Origin: Sphingopyxis sp. LC363
Lineage (GTDB): Bacteria; Pseudomonadota; Alphaproteobacteria; Sphingomonadales; Sphingomonadaceae
DNA length: 47,914 nt
Direction: 5' to 3'
Assembly: GCF_000756385.1 (NCBI RefSeq)
Contig: NZ_JNFC01000029.1
Span: 1-47,914 of the forward strand
Below are positions 44,826-47,914 of this stretch, piece by piece. The notes below the pieces were generated by a model. The model ran no database searches, was not told where the DNA came from, and was given only the letters and a program-made list of their open reading frames with translations. Each line of letters starts with the position of its first letter. Position 1 is the first letter of the stretch. Position numbers and translations under genes: made by a program.

Positions 44826-45977
44826 TCAGCTCTTCCGCTTGAAGGGCATTTGCCCTTCCAGCCATTCCATCTCGGCCGCTTCGGCCTGCCGTTCCTGTTC
44901 GAGATAGTCGGCGACCGCACGGCGAAAGCCCGGATCGGCGATGAAATGCGCCGACCAGGTCGCGACAGGGCCATAGCCGCGCGCGAGCTTGTGCCCGCCC
45001 TGCGCGCCAGCCTCGACCCGCGCGAGCCCGCGTTCGATCGCGATGTCGATCGCGCGGTAATAGCATAGCTCGAAATGCAGATAGGGGATTTCTGCGAGAC
45101 ATCCCCAATAGCGGCCATACAGCGCGTCGGCGCCGAGGAAGTGCAGCGCGCCGGCGACCGGCCGCTCGTCGGCGTCATGGGCGATGAGCAGGATGATCTG
45201 ATCGGCCATATGCTCGCCCATCAGGTCGAAGGCGGCGCGAGTCAGATAGGGATGCCCCCATTTGCGCGCGCCGGTGTCCTGATAGAAAAGCCACATCGCG
45301 TCCCAATGCTCGGGCCGGATCGCGTCGCCCGTCAGTTCCTCGACGCGCAGTCCCTCGACCGCGCGCAGCCGCTCCTTGCGCAGCTGCTTGCGCTTCTGCG
45401 AGTTCAGCGTGGCGAGGAAATCGTTGAAGCTGGCATAGCCCGCGTTCGCGAAATGGAACTGGATATCGCGGCGGACGAGCCAGCCCGCCTCTTCGAACAG
45501 CGGCATCTGTTCGGGGGCGACGAAGGTCGCATGCGCCGACGACAATTGATTCTGCCGCACCACCGCCTCGGCGGCGCGGAGCAGCAGCAAGGCGTCACCC
45601 TTGTCCTTGGCGAGCAGGCGCGGGCCCGGCACCGGCGTGAAGGGCGCCGCGATCTGCAGCTTGGGATAATAATCGCCGCCCGCGCGCGTCCACGCGTCGG
45701 CCCACGCGTGGTCGAAGACATATTCGCCCTGGCTGTGCGATTTGAGGTAGGCGGGCGCCGCGGCGACGAGCGCGCCGGCGGCGTCCTCGACAAGCAGCGG
45801 CGCGGGCTGCCAGCCGGTGCCCGGCCCGACGCTGCCCGATTGTTCGAGCAGCGACAGGAAGGCGTGGCCGACGAAGGGATTGCCGCCACCCGCCAGCGCA
45901 TCCCACGCCGCCGCATCGATCGCGGCGACCCCGGTTCCGAGCGAGATCGTCCGGGCGGGCGGGTCGGCTTCGGCCAC
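44826..45977 (-). CDS. GNAT/FemAB-like acyltransferase (DUF482)
   Basis: A 383-residue protein of the DUF482 family, two GNAT folds similar to FemAB aminoacyltransferases. Landmarks are FVGHAFLSLLEQSG, SQKRKQLRKERLRA, RYWGCLAEIPYLHFELCYY and VEAGAQGGHKLARGY. The substrate is unknown; peptidoglycan interpeptide linkage is a family guess. The start is taken as GTG at 45977, eight bases after the ridA stop with AAGG upstream; the frame further upstream runs antisense to nothing real. Confidence 0.87.
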   Translation of the reverse strand: MAEADPPARTISLGTGVAAIDAAAWDALAGGGNPFVGHAFLSLLEQSGSVGPGTGWQPAPLLVEDAAGALVAAAPAYLKSHSQGEYVFDHAWADAWTRAGGDYYPKLQIAAPFTPVPGPRLLAKDKGDALLLLRAAEAVVRQNQLSSAHATFVAPEQMPLFEEAGWLVRRDIQFHFANAGYASFNDFLATLNSQKRKQLRKERLRAVEGLRVEELTGDAIRPEHWDAMWLFYQDTGARKWGHPYLTRAAFDLMGEHMADQIILLIAHDADERPVAGALHFLGADALYGRYWGCLAEIPYLHFELCYYRAIDIAIERGLARVEAGAQGGHKLARGYGPVATWSAHFIADPGFRRAVADYLEQERQAEAAEMEWLEGQMPFKRKS

Positions 45978-45985
45978 CGGATGCC

Positions 45986-46450
45986 TTAGGCGGGCTTCAC
46001 CGCGACGATCGCGTCGGCCTCGACCGCCGCGCCGAGCGGCAGCACCGCGACGCCGACCGCGGCGCGCGCGTGGCGGCCCGCTTCGCCGAACAGTGTTTCG
46101 AACAGTTCCGATGCGCCGTTGGCGACCTTCGCCTGATCGGTGAAGCTCGGCGCGCTGTTGACGAACACGCCCAGCTTGACGACGCGCTCGACGCGCGACC
46201 AGTCGCCGCCCAAGGCCTGCCCGATCTGCGCGACGAGCATCAGCGCGACGCGCTGCGCCGCATCCTGCCCGCCCGCAACGTCCATATCGTCGCCGAGGCG
46301 GCCGGTGACGACCTGTCCGTCGCGGAAGGGCAACTGGCCGCTGACATAGAGCATGCCGCCCTGCTCGACGACGGGCACATAGGCCGCGACCGGCGCGGCG
46401 GGCTTGGGGAGTTCGAGGCCGAGCTCGGCGATCTTGGCGGCGATATCCAT
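45986..46450 (-). CDS. RidA family deaminase-like protein
   Basis: A 154-residue YjgF/YER057c/UK114 member, trimeric, hydrolysing reactive enamines and imines in the RidA branch. It is the longer subfamily 154-residue type: YVSGQLPFRDGQ, RVALMLVAQIGQALGG and the end ARAAVGVAVLPLGAAVEADA. The conserved Arg is in HARAAVGV. It lies between the HAD and GNAT genes in one minus-strand operon. Confidence 0.92.
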   Translation of the reverse strand: MDIAAKIAELGLELPKPAAPVAAYVPVVEQGGMLYVSGQLPFRDGQVVTGRLGDDMDVAGGQDAAQRVALMLVAQIGQALGGDWSRVERVVKLGVFVNSAPSFTDQAKVANGASELFETLFGEAGRHARAAVGVAVLPLGAAVEADAIVAVKPA

Positions 46451-46465
46451 GGGGGTGGTTCCTTC

Positions 46466-47107
46466 TTAAACCGGCTCGGCGGCCGGGGCGGGGATATTTT
46501 CGGCGAGGCGAGCCAATATCCAGCCCTGCGCCTCTTTCCAATCGTCGATTCGCGCATGGGCGTATTTCGCCGGCGCGATCTTGCCGGCGATCGCGGGCTC
46601 GCCGATCAGGTGCAGCCGCCACACGTCGGGCGCCTCTTGCGCGACCGACTGGTGGTGGCCGGCGAGGTCGTCGATAAACACCGCGACCGAGGGGCGATAT
46701 TGCTCGATCAGGCGGCGCACCGGCTCGCCCTTGCCGCCGCGGCTGCCGATCACCGGCGCACGGAAATCATGGAGCGCAAGCTGGTCGATCCGTGCCTGCT
46801 GATGCTCGGGACCGACATTGGTCAGGACGACGATATCGGCCTCGGCGCCGATCGCCGCCATCGCGGCCAAGGCGCCGGCTATCGGATATTGCCGCGTCAT
46901 TTCGGTGCGGAAGAAGCCGTCGAGCAGCGGCCATACCTCGGCCGCCTCCAATGGCGTGCCGCATTCCTTGCGTTTCAGCGCATTGGCGAAGCTCGCATCC
47001 TCGATGCGAAAGATCACGCCATGTTCGGCGTCGACCCATTCGGCGAAAGGCACGACCATGTGCATCAGCACCTCGTCGCAATCGGTGATGACGAGCGGGC
47101 GGTTCAT
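46466..47107 (-). CDS. HAD family hydrolase
   Basis: A 213-residue HAD protein. Motif I is VITDCDEVLMHM (DxD intact), motif II VVLTNVG, and the late acidic motif VFIDDLAGHH. Substrate unknown. Its ATG overlaps the DUF3572 stop by four bases, and it lies 15 bases before ridA, so the four genes DUF3572-HAD-ridA-GNAT form an operon. Confidence 0.88.
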   Translation of the reverse strand: MNRPLVITDCDEVLMHMVVPFAEWVDAEHGVIFRIEDASFANALKRKECGTPLEAAEVWPLLDGFFRTEMTRQYPIAGALAAMAAIGAEADIVVLTNVGPEHQQARIDQLALHDFRAPVIGSRGGKGEPVRRLIEQYRPSVAVFIDDLAGHHQSVAQEAPDVWRLHLIGEPAIAGKIAPAKYAHARIDDWKEAQGWILARLAENIPAPAAEPV

Positions 47108-47367
47108 GCGGAGGTTCCTTCGAGTCTGTGGGCGGCGGCGGCGATGCTGGCGGGCGGCACCTGCAAGGCATCGGCGCAGGCAACAAGATCGTTTTCGTGG
47201 CCGGCGAGGAAGGCGAGGATCGCCGCGAGCGTCGCCTGCTCGCCCAGCGAAGCGCGCAGTTCGTCGGGCGCGAGGCCGGTCAACGCGAGCAGCCGTTCGG
47301 CGCGCGGTTCGTCGCTCAAAATCCAGCCGAGTGCATGAAGCGCCAGCGCCGCATCATCTTCCAGCAA
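47104..47367 (-). CDS. DUF3572 family protein
   Basis: An 87-residue protein of the alphaproteobacterial DUF3572 family, with the typical LLALTGLAPDELR and AAILAFLAGHENDLVACADA. Function unknown. The start is inferred as TTG at 47367 because GGAGG lies eight bases upstream and no ATG fits. It is the first gene of the operon and is divergent from divK with 87 bases between. Confidence 0.82.
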   Translation of the reverse strand: MLEDDAALALHALGWILSDEPRAERLLALTGLAPDELRASLGEQATLAAILAFLAGHENDLVACADALQVPPASIAAAAHRLEGTSA

Positions 47368-47454
47368 GCCCGATCCCTCCGTCGCGATGCAATTGTGTCG
47401 TGCGGCCGATTCGCCTAAACGGGCCGCGCACGCAAGGTGGGGAACGGAAAGCAC

Positions 47455-47817
47455 ATGGGCAAGACCATCCTGGTCGTCGAGGATAATGAACTCAACCTCC
47501 GCCTCTTCTGCGACCTCCTCAACGCCCATGGCTACAGCGCGCATCCGGTGCGCGACGGACGCGACGCGCTGGCGAAGGCGCGCGAAATCACCCCTGACCT
47601 GATCATCATGGATATCCAGCTGCCGCATGTCAGCGGGCTCGATCTGATCGGCCAGATGAAGGCCGATCTCAGCTTGCGCGCCGTGCCGATCATGGCGGTC
47701 ACCGCCTATGCCGGGAAGGGTGACGAGGAACAGATCAAGGCGGCGGGGGCCGAGGCCTATGTCTCGAAACCGATCTCGGTGATCAAGTTCATCGAAAGCG
47801 TCGGGGCGTTCGCTTAG
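47455..47817 (+). CDS. divK: DivK-type single-domain response regulator
   Basis: A 120-residue receiver domain without an output domain. The phospho-acceptor is Asp53 in IIMDIQLP, with acidic pocket Glu9-Asp10, Thr in AVTAY and Lys in YVSKP. The start ILVVEDNELNLRLFCDLLNA matches Caulobacter DivK, which signals to DivL-CckA and PleC/DivJ. The gene pleD, often next, would lie beyond the window. The ATG follows GGAACGGAA. Confidence 0.93.
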   Translation: MGKTILVVEDNELNLRLFCDLLNAHGYSAHPVRDGRDALAKAREITPDLIIMDIQLPHVSGLDLIGQMKADLSLRAVPIMAVTAYAGKGDEEQIKAAGAEAYVSKPISVIKFIESVGAFA

Positions 47818-47843
47818 GGCGGGTTTCGGCCGGAAGCTGCCGA

Positions 47844-47886
47844 TCCTCCCCGGCACGGGGAGGGGGACCACCGAAGGTGGTGGAGG
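47844..47886. repeat. Nested short inverted repeats at the window end
   Basis: CTCCCCGGCACGGGGAG, CCACCGAAGGTGG and an outer CCTCCCC / GGAGGGG arrangement follow divK. They share blocks with the repeat at 23304-23438 and may terminate divK. Confidence 0.55.
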
Positions 47887-47914
47887 GGCACAGGCGGAGC
47901 CGCACGACTCAGAT

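Noticed and set aside
47437..47454. GTG start six codons upstream of the chosen divK start
   Set aside because: The ATG at 47455 gives the standard DivK N-terminus and has a GGAA ribosome site at proper distance.
1..47914. CRISPR array, tRNA, rRNA, prophage or insertion sequence
   Set aside because: No evenly spaced direct repeats, no tRNA cloverleaf or CCA ends in the gaps, and no transposase or integrase motifs were seen. The palindromic repeats found lack coding capacity.

Overview
The window is a GC-rich, densely packed chromosomal segment of an alphaproteobacterium, most likely a member of the Sphingomonadales close to Sphingopyxis or Sphingomonas. The evidence is MipZ in place of MinCDE, a DivK-type response regulator, MmcB, DUF3572 and DUF3576 proteins, COQ9, a cysteine-free ribosomal protein L36, and dispersed intergenic inverted repeats of the sphingomonad kind. 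Genus assignment is inference. There are 51 protein genes that I can support, one strong candidate small RNA, no tRNA or rRNA gene, and no transposase, integrase, phage gene or CRISPR array. Many genes overlap their neighbour by 1 to 4 bases (ATGA, GTGA or TGATG junctions), so several operons can be read directly.

Layout: 0-3.6 kb pheS-pheT (minus). 3.7-4.6 kb an AraC-type regulator. 5-9.7 kb the minus-strand group DUF3576 lipoprotein, leuS, lptE, holA. 10-12.7 kb a small secreted or outer-membrane protein, a divergent ThiE-like / YggS pair, and a DUF4402 protein. 12.7-15.6 kb a tightly coupled type III polyketide synthase, methyltransferase and flavoprotein operon, followed by msrB and a class A penicillin-binding protein. 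18.4-20.2 kb a YgjP-type metallohydrolase, YcgN and SCO1 (minus). 20.3-23.3 kb an ankyrin protein, an HTH-RibB-RibA-like fusion, ribH and a membrane protein. 23.4-28.7 kb an Old Yellow Enzyme, COQ9, feoAB, ssb and mmcB. 28.7-31.3 kb a GFA protein and ribE-ribD. 31.3-31.7 kb a non-coding stretch holding a candidate sRNA and a 32-bp perfect inverted repeat. 31.7-37.7 kb a thioesterase, aminopeptidase P, an S9 peptidase and a MarR-S41 peptidase pair. 37.7-43.3 kb a HAD protein, rpmJ, lptB-rpoN, phosphomannomutase and mipZ (minus). 43.4-47.9 kb panC, a SEL1 protein, a GNAT/ridA/HAD/DUF3572 operon and divK.

Most of this is core metabolism: translation (pheST, leuS, rpmJ), envelope assembly (lptE, lptB, the PBP), DNA replication and repair (holA, ssb, mmcB), cell cycle (mipZ, divK) and cofactors (panC, COQ9, four riboflavin genes). 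The riboflavin genes lie in two loci 7 kb apart, with no GTP cyclohydrolase II that keeps its zinc cysteines and no FMN-riboswitch-sized leader. Instead, the RibB protein carries an N-terminal helix-turn-helix, and a compact array of ATGTGA half-sites lies just before its start.

The items I would look at first are this HTH-RibB fusion with its operator array, the stand-alone sRNA with an exposed pyrimidine-rich segment, the type III PKS operon, and the MarR gene whose start codon lies inside a perfect palindrome. All functional statements rest on motif and family recognition by eye; no database search was run.
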